A stretch of DNA of 64,000 nt, from contig NZ_JACHWY010000002.1 in assembly GCF_014191715.1 (NCBI RefSeq), positions 496,001 to 560,000 of the forward strand, written 5' to 3'. The position numbers and the translations under genes were made by a program. This document shows, in pieces, positions 35,380 through 47,131 of this stretch (positions within the stretch are counted from its first letter, which is position 1; the number at the start of each line of letters is the position of its first letter). This DNA comes from Litorivivens lipolytica. GTDB taxonomy: Bacteria > Pseudomonadota > Gammaproteobacteria > Pseudomonadales > Spongiibacteraceae. Under the pieces are notes generated by a model. It saw only the letters and a list, made by a program, of their open reading frames with translations, made no database searches and had not been told where the DNA came from.

Positions 35380-36874
35380 TTACTCTTTAACGGGTTTAAA
35401 CACCTGAATACCGCCCACGGGCTCAAAACCGCTTCTTAGAAAGAAGGGTAACTGCGGATCAACGCCGTACTTAAAGATCGAGGTCGCGGTACCTGAGAGC
35501 GTCAAGTAAAGGTTGTTGTCAGCATCCGGGACAACAGGCACCGGAAGCATCCCGGCTATCAAAGGTCGCAATCACCTCGCCAGAGCCCGGGTCAATCTGC
35601 GCGACAACGACTTTGCGTGGCTGGGGAAAAGGAGTTGCGCCGAGATCGACCTGATAACAGAGATCGAGAAACGTCCATAAGCCGGTGTCTGTGACGGTAA
35701 TCAATCCGTCTACGGTTGCAACACGATCAAATAATAGATGCCAATTCAGCTGTTCCTTGGCGACGTGGTGGTAGTCCCGGCGCCACTTGATAGCCCCAGT
35801 TTTTCCATCTATAGCGACAATCGTTCCCTGCTCGCCATTAAAGGAATAGACGGTGCCGTCAGGTCCAATGGATGGGGAGGCCTGCCCCATGGTATCGCTG
35901 GCGCTCCACTTCACATCACCGCTTTCGCTGTCGACGGCGATCATTACGCCATGGTCGTCAATCGCGTAGACAAGTTTCCCGTCAGGAGAAATGGCCGGGC
36001 TGGTGCCGGAGCCGCCCCCCATTGGTGTGGCAAATGCGATCTTTATTTTTGAGTCGGCGATGTCTATGCCGAACAGTACGCCGTCTTCGGGGTTTTCTGC
36101 GGCGGAGGTGATGAACAGGCGGCCAGAGGTATTGTGAATCGCCGGGGTATTGGTGACCGCCATATTGCGACCGTAGAGAATATCCCACAGTGGCTGGTGA
36201 AAGACTTCAGCGATCAAGCCGCCTTGCCAAATACCCGGCGGCAGGTCAGCGGAGGGTTTGCCCTGGCTTACTGGCAGCGTTAGAACGGGGGCAGCCAGCT
36301 TGCCGCTGTCGCGATGAAAAAACGCCACTTTGCCGTCGCTGCTGACGCCGCCGATCCAGCCATTGGGATGAAAGACGGGAGTGATAAACAAGCCATCGAT
36401 GCGGTGATCCTTGAAATTAACAACCCAGCGTTTTTCGCCCTCCGGCGTAAACGACCACAACTGATTCAAGTCGTTGGAGTAGACATTATTGTCAGTATCG
36501 ATAATGGGCGCAGAAATGACGGCGCCGTAATCAACATCATCAAGTGACTGCATGGGCGGTGTTTCCCACAGCAGCTTCCCGTCGCGGCTAAAGGCATGCA
36601 GATGACTGGTGCCCTGTCCGCGACCGGTGGGCACATACAGTTGACCTTGGGTGTCAAAAATCGGCCCAACAAAAATCGCGGCGCCCTCAAGTGCTTCCCA
36701 ATAGGGTTCAACCTTGGTGCTTGGCGAGAGAGGAACATAATCCGAGTTGTGGCTGTCACCGTGCACACTCACCCAGTGACTGTTAGCGTAGGGCTCGGGG
36801 CTGGTAGCAGCGACTGTCTGACTAAAGAATCCCAACGCCATGGCTGCCGAACACGATCTTATTATTCTTTTCAC
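35380..36874 (-). pseudogene. PQQ-like beta-propeller protein gene with a frameshift near its 3' end
   Basis: The GTG at 36874 (ribosome site GAGGAG) starts a signal peptide (VKRIIRSCSAAMALGFFSQT) and a BamB/PQQ-like propeller with repeated blades such as GKLVYAIDDHGVMIAVDSESG and GTVYSFNGEQGTIVAIDG. The frame ends at 35519 in a run reading ASGACCPGC. The next frame continues the same fold without a gap: PVVPDADNNLYLTLSG to a stop at 35380. So one full gene of about 498 residues is broken around 35525-35560 by one extra base or two lost bases. It may be a real lesion or a sequencing error; nearly the whole protein is still made. Confidence 0.75.
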
Positions 36875-37068
36875 GCTTTGGGTCTCCTCGAGCGATAAAT
36901 CCGATGTGGGCGATTGAACTACGCATCGTAAAAACACAGCCGTGCTGTCAGATTGCCATAGGAGTGGTTTATGGAAGCATCCCGCATTTGGATGAGAGGA
37001 AAAGTGACCCTGCAAGCCATTTGCACTACAGTCCGGATGCTCGATATCGGGTTTTACAGAGGGTTCGG

Positions 37069-37935
37069 ATGAGTAAGGTAAAGCGCTCAATTGGGATAGG
37101 TGTCAACGCCTGGGTATGGACCTCGCCGTTTGATGATAGCGCAATACCGCTGATTCAAAAGGCGGTGGATATGGGCTTTGATGCATTTACCGTACCGGTC
37201 GAGGCGCCCGAGCTGATCAATGTCAGTAGCATCCGGTCTGCCCTGCAAGATTCCCCGGTTCGTTTGCATGTGTCCGGCGCCTATGGCCCCGACCGGGATT
37301 TAACGCACGACGATCCTGCCGTTCGTAAAAACAGCCTGAATTATATCCGTGACACGCTTCGGCTCTGTGAACAACTAGGCGTGAAAATATTGGCAGGACC
37401 GGCCTATTCTGCTGTGGGTAAGCGTCGGCAAATTAGCGCGGAACAAAAGAAAGTCGAGTGGGAGCGGGCGGTCGAGGGGCTGACGCAGGCGGGCAAGATG
37501 GCCGCGGATCATGGCGTGACGATGGCGATTGAACCTCTGAATCGTTTCGAGACCGATCTGATCAATACGGCTGCTCAAGTTAAGCAATTGATTCGTGATA
37601 TCGATTTGCCCTCAGTCAAAATTCATCTGGATACCTTCCATATGAATATTGAGGAAAAGTCGGTTCTGGATGCAGTACGTATAGCGGGAGACGATCTGGT
37701 TTATGTCGATGCCAGTGAAAGTGACCGGGGCGCTCCGGGCTCGGGTCAGGTGCATTGGCAAGAGCTGGCCCAGGGGCTTGCCGAGATTGGCTACCGAGGT
37801 GACTGCATTATTGAGTCATTTACTCCCGATTGTAAAACCATTGCGGATGCTGCAGCTATCTGGCGGCCGCTGGCTGCCAGTCAGGATGATCTGGCAAAGG
37901 ACGGCAGGAAATTCCTGGTTCAGCTTCTCCAGTAA
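37069..37935 (+). CDS. Sugar 3-epimerase-like TIM-barrel protein with altered metal ligand
   Basis: 288 residues from ATG 37069. The AP-endonuclease-2-like barrel matches D-tagatose/D-psicose 3-epimerases. Compared with the known metal ligands E152, D185, H211 and E246 of the Pseudomonas cichorii enzyme, the equivalents with a constant offset of +3 are E155 (IEPLNR), D188 (LDTFHM), D214 (VDASESDR) and E249 (IIES). The histidine is thus an aspartate. It may still bind metal or may have a different activity. It is divergent from the beta-propeller gene and followed by a Gfo/Idh/MocA gene 105 bp downstream. Confidence 0.85.
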   Translation: MSKVKRSIGIGVNAWVWTSPFDDSAIPLIQKAVDMGFDAFTVPVEAPELINVSSIRSALQDSPVRLHVSGAYGPDRDLTHDDPAVRKNSLNYIRDTLRLCEQLGVKILAGPAYSAVGKRRQISAEQKKVEWERAVEGLTQAGKMAADHGVTMAIEPLNRFETDLINTAAQVKQLIRDIDLPSVKIHLDTFHMNIEEKSVLDAVRIAGDDLVYVDASESDRGAPGSGQVHWQELAQGLAEIGYRGDCIIESFTPDCKTIADAAAIWRPLAASQDDLAKDGRKFLVQLLQ

Positions 37936-38040
37936 CGGCTGGCTTGCGCGGTAACCGCGTCAGGTGTAAAACAGATCAAATAACATGCAGAGGCCTCGGT
38001 TGTTAAGGTCTGACAATAATCATAAAGATGGCATAGAGAA

Positions 38041-39039
38041 ATGACGCAAAAAGTTCTTCGAATCGGTGTACTGGGAGCGGCTCGTATTACGCCGATGGCA
38101 CTGGTCTCTCCTGCACGGGAAAACCCGCAGATTGAGCTGGTCGGTATCGCTGCCCGTGATGTAAAACGCGCACAAAAATTTGCGGCCAAGCATGGGCTTA
38201 CCCAAGTGTTCTCGTCTTACGAAGAGCTTTTGGCCTCGCCCGATATTGATGCCATCTACAACCCCCTGCCGAATGGTTTGCACGGTCATTGGACTATCGC
38301 GGCGTTAGAAGCGGGCAAACATGTGTTGTGTGAGAAGCCGTTTACCGCGAATGCCGAAGAGGCCGAGAGAGTGGCGGAGGTTGCACGACGTAGCGGTCTG
38401 GTCGTGATGGAGGCCTTCCACTACCGCTATCACGCGCTGACTGCGCGCATGCTTGAAATAATCGCTTCAGGTGAATTGGGTGAGCTGCGTCATGTTAAGT
38501 CGTGGATGCATATCCCGCTGGTTATCGAAGATATCCGTTGGGATTACCGACTCGCGGGAGGCACCTTGATGGACGTAGGTTGCTACGCGATACATCTGTT
38601 GCGGACGCTGGCGGGGCAGGAGCCTGAAGTGGCATCGGTCGAGACGAAACTGAAACGCGAAAACATTGATCGCCGAGTCGATGCCGAGTTTACGTTTCCC
38701 GGCGGTTTTACTGGAGAAATGCATATCTCGATGCTGTCTCGCAAGCTGATCGGGGCGGGCGCGGAAGTGACGGGGTCGCTCGGATCAATGCGAGTATTCA
38801 ATCCGATTGCGCCGCAGCTATTGCATCGATTGACAGTCACTGCGGGAGGCAAGTCGCGCAAGGAGACAGTGCCGAAACAGCCATCGTCCTATGCGGCTCA
38901 ACTTCAGGCATTTGCCGATGCGGTTTTGGATGGAGCCCCCTTTCCAACGACGGCCGACGATGCCATCGCGAATATGAAAGTGATTGACGCTTGTTATCGC
39001 ACGGCCGGCTTGCCATTGCGACAACCGACACCTGTGTAA
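38041..39039 (+). CDS. Gfo/Idh/MocA family sugar dehydrogenase-like oxidoreductase
   Basis: 332 residues. Rossmann start IGVLGAARITPMAL, CEKPFT near residue 98, and a C-terminal domain with GGTLMDVGCYAIHLLR, the arrangement of D-xylose/1,5-anhydrofructose and dihydrodiol dehydrogenase-like members using NADP(H). With the epimerase before it, it probably forms a two-gene sugar conversion unit. Substrate unknown. Confidence 0.88.
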   Translation: MTQKVLRIGVLGAARITPMALVSPARENPQIELVGIAARDVKRAQKFAAKHGLTQVFSSYEELLASPDIDAIYNPLPNGLHGHWTIAALEAGKHVLCEKPFTANAEEAERVAEVARRSGLVVMEAFHYRYHALTARMLEIIASGELGELRHVKSWMHIPLVIEDIRWDYRLAGGTLMDVGCYAIHLLRTLAGQEPEVASVETKLKRENIDRRVDAEFTFPGGFTGEMHISMLSRKLIGAGAEVTGSLGSMRVFNPIAPQLLHRLTVTAGGKSRKETVPKQPSSYAAQLQAFADAVLDGAPFPTTADDAIANMKVIDACYRTAGLPLRQPTPV

Positions 39040-39048
39040 AGGCTTATC

Positions 39049-39990
39049 TCAGCGGTAGAGTCGTCGGATCAGGCTGGAAACTACTTTCAGCCGATTCACC
39101 AACAGCGACAGAAAGATCAAACCGCAGCCGATCAGCTGCGCGCCGCTCATGCTTTCCGCGAACCAGAAGGCGGCAATAATCGCCACCCATACCGGCTCCA
39201 GAATCATAATCACCACCCCGTTGCTGTGGCGCGTAAGGCTCTGGGCATAGGTTTGTACCAGAAAGCGCAACGCGGTACTGATCAGGGCCGAGGCGATAAT
39301 CCAGAAGGCGAAAATGGGTTTGAACTCGGTAAGGGTTTTTGTCCAGGGTTCGAGCATCAGGGATAGCAAGCCGGTAATGATGCCCACCGAACCGAGCACG
39401 ACGGTGGTTAATGCCAACACAGGAATTTTGGCGGTTTCACTGGTTCGGCCATCGGCCAGTGTGGTGGATTGGCTGTTGGCGGCCCGGGTGTTGAGATTGA
39501 AATACAGGGCAAAGATAGCGGCGGAAACCAGTAGCAGAATCTGTGCGCTTTCAAGTCGCAGGCCGTGACTTAATGACAAAAAGGCCAGACCCGTGACGGC
39601 AAAGGGCATGGCCAGCCAGGTATAGAAAGGAATGGCCTCACCGAAGAACAGCCGGGCGATCAGCGGGACCATGATGACGCCCAAGCTGGCGATAAAGGCC
39701 GCTTCGCCCACGTGGCTGGATTGCTGTAAGCCAACGACCCAAAAACTCATGGCGATGCCAAATACAGCGCCAACGCGCAGGCAGCGAATTAATCCCGACA
39801 GACCGATGGTGGGCAGCTGCTTGCGTGCAAATAGCGCCAGAAAGGCACTGGCCAGCAAAAAGCGAATTGACATGAACTGCAGGGGCGGCATCACGGTAAC
39901 GGCTTCTCTGGACAGTATCCAGCCCAGCGCCGCCAGCAGTGTGACAACGAGCAGGAGCAAGTCTGATTTTGCGGTGTTGTCCAGCGGCAT
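39049..39990 (-). CDS. EamA/DMT family transporter
   Basis: 313 residues, ten predicted membrane helices in two EamA repeats (ALGWILSREAVTVMPPLQFMSIRFLLAS; SLTRHSNGVVIMILEPVWVA). DMT proteins export amino acids or metabolites, or import nucleotide-like compounds; direction and substrate are not readable. Convergent with the oxidoreductase gene, 9 bp apart. Confidence 0.88.
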   Translation of the reverse strand: MPLDNTAKSDLLLLVVTLLAALGWILSREAVTVMPPLQFMSIRFLLASAFLALFARKQLPTIGLSGLIRCLRVGAVFGIAMSFWVVGLQQSSHVGEAAFIASLGVIMVPLIARLFFGEAIPFYTWLAMPFAVTGLAFLSLSHGLRLESAQILLLVSAAIFALYFNLNTRAANSQSTTLADGRTSETAKIPVLALTTVVLGSVGIITGLLSLMLEPWTKTLTEFKPIFAFWIIASALISTALRFLVQTYAQSLTRHSNGVVIMILEPVWVAIIAAFWFAESMSGAQLIGCGLIFLSLLVNRLKVVSSLIRRLYR

Positions 39991-40162
39991 GGCAGGAACG
40001 TTTGTCGAGATAGAGGAAGCATTCTAACGGAAGATGCCCTCAAAGACTTGGTTCCAGAGCGCTTGCCGGGTCATTGTGCAAAGGTGAGTTATAGTTAATC
40101 CTGCAGGGCCACCTGCTTGGCATACTGCGTGAACCTCCCCAACGACAAGCAACGGTGATCCT

Positions 40163-41461
40163 GTGTCGCATACCCAGTTCAGCCCCGGTTATCGAAACTA
40201 CGTACTCGCTATTCTGACGCTGGGTTACCTGCTGAATTTTGTTGACCGTCAGGTGATGACGATTCTGCTGGAGCCGATCAAGGCGGAGTTTGGCGCCACT
40301 GATACGCAGATGGGTTTTCTTACCGGGTTTGCCTTCGCGTTGTTTTACGCCACGCTCGGTGTGCCGGTAGCGAAACTGGCCGATAGTTGGTCGCGAACCA
40401 ATGTGCTTTCCATATCCATGAGTGTGTGGAGTCTGGTGACGGCACTGTGTGGTATGGCGGTTAACTTCTGGCAGCTGGCCTTGCTGCGCATTGGGGTCGG
40501 CGTTGGTGAGGCTGGTGGTACGCCGCCATCCCAGTCGCTGGTGGCCGATTATTTCCCCCCGGAAAAACGTTCGTTTGCTCTCGGTGTGCTGTCGACCGCG
40601 CCCAATATTGGTGTGCTGGTAGGTTTGTTTGGTGGGGCGATTATTGCCGATATGTATGGCTGGCGCATGGTGTTTTTTGTGTTTGGCATTCCGGGTATTT
40701 TTCTGGCGCTATTACTGAAATTTACCGTGCGCGAGCCGGTAAAGGATAGCGGACCACTGATGCCCGAGGGTTTTATGCAGGGCATTAAGAATATTCTGGC
40801 TGTGCCGGCCTTCCCTTATATTGCGTTGGCAGTGGGCTTTACCGCGATCAGCGGCTACGGTTTTGGCGTCTGGTCACCGAGTTTTCTGATTCGGGTGCAC
40901 GAAATCAGTCTGATAGAGGCGGGTCTGTATCTCGGTTTGATTGGGGCTTTCGGGGGTGGCCTGGGTACTGTGCTGGGCGGCTATATCTGTGATCGTATGG
41001 CGGCGAAGGATGTGGTTTGGCAGTTGCGCCTGCCCATGCTCGGTATTTTGATTTCACTGCCCTTGCAGATTGCCTTTCTGCTATGGCCGGAGGGTTCGGT
41101 ATTTACCCTGTTTGGAAAAACCATTCCCGTTGCGATTCTTTTTATGGCGGTGTCTTCGGTCTTTGCCGGTTTCTGGATCGGGCCGACCTATGCGGCGGTG
41201 CAGAACATCGTGCCGTCTCACAGTCGCACTCAGGCTGCGGCATTGCTGCTACTTTCGTTTAATTTGCTGGGGATGGGGCTCGGACCTACGCTGGTTGGTC
41301 TGATCAGTGATGCCATTTCCGGGTACGGCGTTAGCTCGATTCGCTACGCCCTGTTGCTGAGCTTGTCGACCACGCTGGTGGGCGCCTTTTTATACTGGAA
41401 GGGCGGTAGTCACTATGTTTCCCAGATGAATGTGTCTCAGATGAAAAAGCCGCAGGCATAA
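40163..41461 (+). CDS. MFS transporter (spinster-like)
   Basis: 432 residues, 12 membrane helices, GTG start (VSHTQFSPGYRNYVLAILTLGYLLNFVDRQVM). NFVDRQ in helix 1 and GVGEAGGTPPSQSLVADYF in helix 4 are typical of the spinster-type MFS found in sphingomonads and marine gammaproteobacteria near organic-acid or aromatic degradation genes. Substrate unknown. Its stop lies at a terminator that faces the opposite strand. Confidence 0.87.
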   Translation: MSHTQFSPGYRNYVLAILTLGYLLNFVDRQVMTILLEPIKAEFGATDTQMGFLTGFAFALFYATLGVPVAKLADSWSRTNVLSISMSVWSLVTALCGMAVNFWQLALLRIGVGVGEAGGTPPSQSLVADYFPPEKRSFALGVLSTAPNIGVLVGLFGGAIIADMYGWRMVFFVFGIPGIFLALLLKFTVREPVKDSGPLMPEGFMQGIKNILAVPAFPYIALAVGFTAISGYGFGVWSPSFLIRVHEISLIEAGLYLGLIGAFGGGLGTVLGGYICDRMAAKDVVWQLRLPMLGILISLPLQIAFLLWPEGSVFTLFGKTIPVAILFMAVSSVFAGFWIGPTYAAVQNIVPSHSRTQAAALLLLSFNLLGMGLGPTLVGLISDAISGYGVSSIRYALLLSLSTTLVGAFLYWKGGSHYVSQMNVSQMKKPQA

Positions 41462-41483
41462 AAAAGCGCAGCGGGGCTGCGCT
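41460..41483 (-). terminator. Terminator for the FadH-SnoaL transcript
   Basis: AGCGCAGC (41465-41472), GGG loop, GCTGCGCT (41476-41483). On the minus strand the stem is followed by a T-run, so it ends transcription from the SnoaL gene. Confidence 0.75.
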
Positions 41484-41512
41484 CTCAGAGTGGGGGTGGT
41501 TTTGCTGTGTAA

Positions 41513-41959
41513 TCAGGGGCGATTCTTTACCTTGAAGTCGGGCATTGCATTGCCGACGCGCTCTGCCATGGCAGCACCAAGCGCCTGCAGGCCGTTCAAA
41601 GGTCTGATCATTACTTCAAAGTCGGTAATCAAACCCTGTTCGTCAAAGCGAATCATATCGATGCCTTTAAGGGTTTTGTCACCCACCTTGGCACTGAATT
41701 CCAACACCACATTCAGACCGTCTTCACTGCCAAACTGGCGGTGGTAGGTAAAGTCTTCGAATATCGTGATGACGGTGCTCAGCGCAAGAATCAGCGCCGG
41801 TGCCGGGGTGTAGGGGTTGATCGACATGGGCGAGCGGAAAGTCGCGTCCGGGTGGACGATCTTTTCCAGCGCTGCGAGATCCAGCTTTTCTACCATCTCG
41901 TGCCAGGCCGCCAGTGATTTGGCGACCGCCGGATGCAGGTTGTTCGGTGCTTCTGTCAT
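41513..41959 (-). CDS. SnoaL-like (NTF2 fold) protein
   Basis: 148 residues from ATG 41959 (ribosome site GGGAGA). Cone-shaped NTF2-like fold: KSLAAWHEMVEKLDLAALEKIVHPDATF is the opening helix and strand, with a pocket of W, D and H residues. Such proteins are small isomerases, hydratases or ligand carriers. It follows the FadH-like gene by 31 bp in the PadR-flanked transcript, so it probably serves the same pathway. Confidence 0.82.
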   Translation of the reverse strand: MTEAPNNLHPAVAKSLAAWHEMVEKLDLAALEKIVHPDATFRSPMSINPYTPAPALILALSTVITIFEDFTYHRQFGSEDGLNVVLEFSAKVGDKTLKGIDMIRFDEQGLITDFEVMIRPLNGLQALGAAMAERVGNAMPDFKVKNRP

Positions 41960-41990
41960 GCTGTTCTCCCTTTTATTGTTGAACCGTCTG

Positions 41991-44092
<2,102 letters not shown>

Positions 44093-44142
44093 ATAATTTT
44101 GGATCGGTCAGACTTTGTCGAAATTGCCCTGTGGATGAATCT

Positions 44143-44694
44143 ATGTCCCTCCGTCACGCCCTGTTGACTGCCTTGATTGAAAAGCCGGCCTCCGGTCTTG
44201 AGCTGGCCAAGCGCTTTGATCGCTCTATCGCCTACTTCTGGAACGCGACCCACCAGCAGATTTATCGGGAGCTGTCGCGAATGGAGAGCGAAGGCTTGAT
44301 TGAATCCACGCCCGAGGAAAACGCGCGCGGGGTGAAGAAAAAGCACCGTGTCTTGCCGGCGGGGCGAAAGGAACTGAAACGCTGGATCAGCGAGGGCAGT
44401 GAGCCGGCGCCTTTGCGCGACCCGATGATGGTGCGATTGCGGGCAGAAGGGGTGGTGGGGCCGGCTGGTCTGGCGGATTCCCTGCGGGCTCAGCGCAAGC
44501 AGCATTTGGCCAAACGCGCGCTCTATCGGGAGTTTGAGGCGAAAGATTACAGTGAACCGCCGAAAGATCGCGCGGCGGCGCTGCGCTACGTAGTGCTTAA
44601 ATCCGGTCTCAAATATGAAGACTACTGGATCGAGATGTTGGATGAAGCGCTGGCGGTACTTGAAGAGTTTGACGCCCAGCCTACCGAAAATTAA
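44143..44694 (+). CDS. PadR family transcriptional regulator
   Basis: 183 residues from ATG 44143. N-terminal winged HTH (ALLTALIEKPASGLELAKRF...HQQIYRELSRMESEGLIES), then the helical VirR-like C-terminal dimerisation arm. PadR proteins usually repress, with release by a ligand such as an aromatic acid. It is divergent from the FadH-like gene with paired operators between, so it likely represses that gene and itself, and perhaps the aldehyde dehydrogenase downstream. Confidence 0.9.
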   Translation: MSLRHALLTALIEKPASGLELAKRFDRSIAYFWNATHQQIYRELSRMESEGLIESTPEENARGVKKKHRVLPAGRKELKRWISEGSEPAPLRDPMMVRLRAEGVVGPAGLADSLRAQRKQHLAKRALYREFEAKDYSEPPKDRAAALRYVVLKSGLKYEDYWIEMLDEALAVLEEFDAQPTEN

Positions 44695-44771
44695 CGATTC
44701 CACGCATTGTGCAGCCGCAAGCTGAGCGGTAGGGTTGAGCACCTGAGATCAATAACAACGCGGGGCAGATT

Positions 44772-46202
44772 ATGCACACAATTTCCAAGCACTATATCAA
44801 CGGCGAGTGGCTTGCTTCAGATGCCGTCAGCTCGGTTCACAGCATTATCAATCCGGCGACGGAAGAGGTAGTCGGCGAGCTGCATTTTGGCGGCAAGGCT
44901 GACGTGGATCGTGCGGTGCAGGCAGCGCGCGCGGCTTTCCCGGCGTTTGCTTCTTCGTCTTTGCAGAGTCGGGTCGATATTCTCAAGGCCATTGTGGCTG
45001 AGTACGAAAAGCGTTTTGACGATCTGGCTAAAGCGGTCAGCACAGAAATGGGGGCGCCGCTGGAGCGCATTGCCAAGGGCGCGCAGGTGCCGATTGGCAT
45101 GGGGCATTTTCAGACCGCGATTGCCTTGGCAGATAGCATTGAATGGGAAACCCGCCGCGGCAGTGCGATCGTAACGCGTGAGGCCGCCGGTGTTTGCGCC
45201 CTGATCACGCCCTGGAATTGGCCGCTGAATCAGATTGCTTGCAAGGTGGCGCCCGCGCTTTTGTCTGGGTGCACTATGGTGCTGAAGCCCTCGGAATTTG
45301 CGGCGCTGTCTGGGCAGATTTTTGCCGAAATTATGGATGCCGCCGGGGTGCCCGCGGGTGTGTTTAACGTGGTCTGGGGCAGCGGTCCGGACATTGGCCC
45401 GCACATGGCGTCTCACCCGGAAGTTGATGTGGTTTCACTGACCGGTTCCACTGCAGCCGGTGCTTCCGTATCGCGCAGCGCGGCGGACTCGATCAAGCGC
45501 GTATCGCTTGAGCTGGGCGGTAAATCACCCAATATCATTCTTGAAGATGCACCGCTGGAAGAGGCGGTGACAAAAGGTGTGCTCCACCTTCTGAATAACA
45601 GTGGTCAAAGCTGCAACGCGCCGTCGCGGATGTTGGTGCCCGAGTCGCGTCTGGCCGAAGCCGAAGCCATCGCCGTGGCGGCGATGGGCTCGGTAAAAGT
45701 GGGCGATCCACTGGCGCCGGATACCACTACCGGGCCGCTCGCCAACGGTCGTCAGTTTGAGCGGGTGCAGGCTTTGATTGAGCGTGCCGAATCAGAAGGG
45801 GCACGCAAGCTGGTTGGTGGAACCGGCCGCCCCGAGGGATTAGATAAAGGCTACTTCGTCAAACCCACCTTGTTCTCGGTGCCGGATAACAAAGCAACCA
45901 TTGCCCGGCAAGAAGTCTTTGGGCCGGTGCTGACAATGATTCCCTATCGCGATGAAGCCCATGCGGTCGAAATGGCCAACGACACAGAGTATGGCTTATC
46001 GGCCTATGTCTATGGCGGTTCGATTGAAAGTGCACGCAAGGTCGGTCGTCAGATTCGCGCTGGGCAGGTTCACTTGAATGGCGCAGGGCCAGATTTGCAG
46101 GCGCCGTTTGGTGGCTTTAAACAGTCAGGTCTCGGCCGCGAGTGGGGGCCTGCCGGGGTAGAGGAATTTACCGAGCTTCGCGCCATGCTGGGCGCTGAAT
46201 GA
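44772..46202 (+). CDS. Aldehyde dehydrogenase family protein
   Basis: 476 residues. NAD(P) dehydrogenase with the ITPWNWPLNQIACKVAPALLSG block, general base in LELGGKSPNI, and nucleophile cysteine in NSGQSCNAPSR. It belongs to the class that oxidises aldehydes to acids. It lies 77 bp after padR on the same strand, possibly in one transcript, so it may handle an aldehyde formed in the FadH/SnoaL pathway. Substrate not predicted. Confidence 0.93.
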   Translation: MHTISKHYINGEWLASDAVSSVHSIINPATEEVVGELHFGGKADVDRAVQAARAAFPAFASSSLQSRVDILKAIVAEYEKRFDDLAKAVSTEMGAPLERIAKGAQVPIGMGHFQTAIALADSIEWETRRGSAIVTREAAGVCALITPWNWPLNQIACKVAPALLSGCTMVLKPSEFAALSGQIFAEIMDAAGVPAGVFNVVWGSGPDIGPHMASHPEVDVVSLTGSTAAGASVSRSAADSIKRVSLELGGKSPNIILEDAPLEEAVTKGVLHLLNNSGQSCNAPSRMLVPESRLAEAEAIAVAAMGSVKVGDPLAPDTTTGPLANGRQFERVQALIERAESEGARKLVGGTGRPEGLDKGYFVKPTLFSVPDNKATIARQEVFGPVLTMIPYRDEAHAVEMANDTEYGLSAYVYGGSIESARKVGRQIRAGQVHLNGAGPDLQAPFGGFKQSGLGREWGPAGVEEFTELRAMLGAE

Positions 46203-46270
46203 AATGATTGGCTAAACCCGAAAACTGGCGCATAGTACGCGACTTATTTTACCCGTTTGTGAGTCGCGCT

Positions 46271-47086
46271 ATGCCGGTTTTCAATCCTCTTTCCCGTTCT
46301 GTATCTCTTGGTCTGACCGTCGCCGCTGTTGTGGTGGCAGGTTGTACTGTTACTCACCAGCAGGCTTTAGAGCCGCTGGACTGGGTGGGAGCAGACATTG
46401 AGCGCTATCCCGTAACCGGCGCCGGTAGTTGGGCGCGACTGCGCAAGCAACCTTTGTTGTTCGGCCCGTTTACTGGCGAGGTCGTTGCGCAATCCATCTG
46501 GAGCTTGCTGCCCGCCACCACAAACTCTGACGTGCAAGTTTCTGTGGGCAGTGACAGTCCGCGTGGTCACCAGCTGAACAGCGGTACCGTGACCCAGCAC
46601 AACGAATCCGAATTGCAGGTAAATTTCAGTGGGCCGGAAGGTCCGCTGGCTAATCTGCGTTGTCGTCAGATGCTTCATATTGAAGAAAAGCAAACCGGCA
46701 TTCGTCGCAATGATGGCACCGACTCCATGTCGATGAAGGAAAACGTTGCCTATACCGCCGCGTTGAACTGCAAATCTAAAGGAGCGGGCCCGCAGTGGCC
46801 TCAGTGGCAACTGGATATGAGCACTAATGAGCCTGAACCCATGCAGGGTGTTCTGGAGGTTGCCGGTACCCGCTTTGATGTGGTGGGCAGTCAAGCGTCG
46901 ACCATTGGCCAGGCACCGTCGACGGTCAGTTACGAAATCCGCCGTGGCGAACATACCCTGGCGCTGATTGATCGCAGTGGTGATGGCACGGTGAGTCTGT
47001 CCATGCCGGCGGGTGATCGTCAGCACAATGCCTTTGCCGGCGCCGCTGCGGTGCTGCTGCTCGCCAACGATCCTCTCCAGCCCTGA
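46271..47086 (+). CDS. Putative lipoprotein of unknown function
   Basis: 271 residues from ATG 46271. Signal peptide with lipobox VVAGC near residue 25, so it is a periplasmic or outer-membrane lipoprotein. The rest is mixed alpha/beta with no motif I recognise; a basic pair of cysteines (NLRCRQM; ALNCKSK) may form a disulfide. It is flanked by the aldehyde dehydrogenase and the sugar operon, but separated from the latter by a promoter, so it probably has no link to it. Confidence 0.72.
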   Translation: MPVFNPLSRSVSLGLTVAAVVVAGCTVTHQQALEPLDWVGADIERYPVTGAGSWARLRKQPLLFGPFTGEVVAQSIWSLLPATTNSDVQVSVGSDSPRGHQLNSGTVTQHNESELQVNFSGPEGPLANLRCRQMLHIEEKQTGIRRNDGTDSMSMKENVAYTAALNCKSKGAGPQWPQWQLDMSTNEPEPMQGVLEVAGTRFDVVGSQASTIGQAPSTVSYEIRRGEHTLALIDRSGDGTVSLSMPAGDRQHNAFAGAAAVLLLANDPLQP

Positions 47087-47102
47087 CAGGGCCTGTACGC
47101 GC

Positions 47103-47131
47103 TTGACAGGGTATTCTCGGGAAACTAATGT
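47103..47131 (+). promoter_or_regulatory. Promoter of the sugar-oxidation operon
   Basis: Perfect -35 TTGACA (47103-47108), 17-bp spacer, and -10 TAATGT (47126-47131) with the key T, A and final T. The LacI-type operator overlaps the -10. Confidence 0.55.

Noticed and set aside
35519-35571. Programmed frameshift in the beta-propeller gene
   Set aside because: No slippery heptamer or stimulatory structure seen at the junction, so a lesion or base-calling error is more likely.
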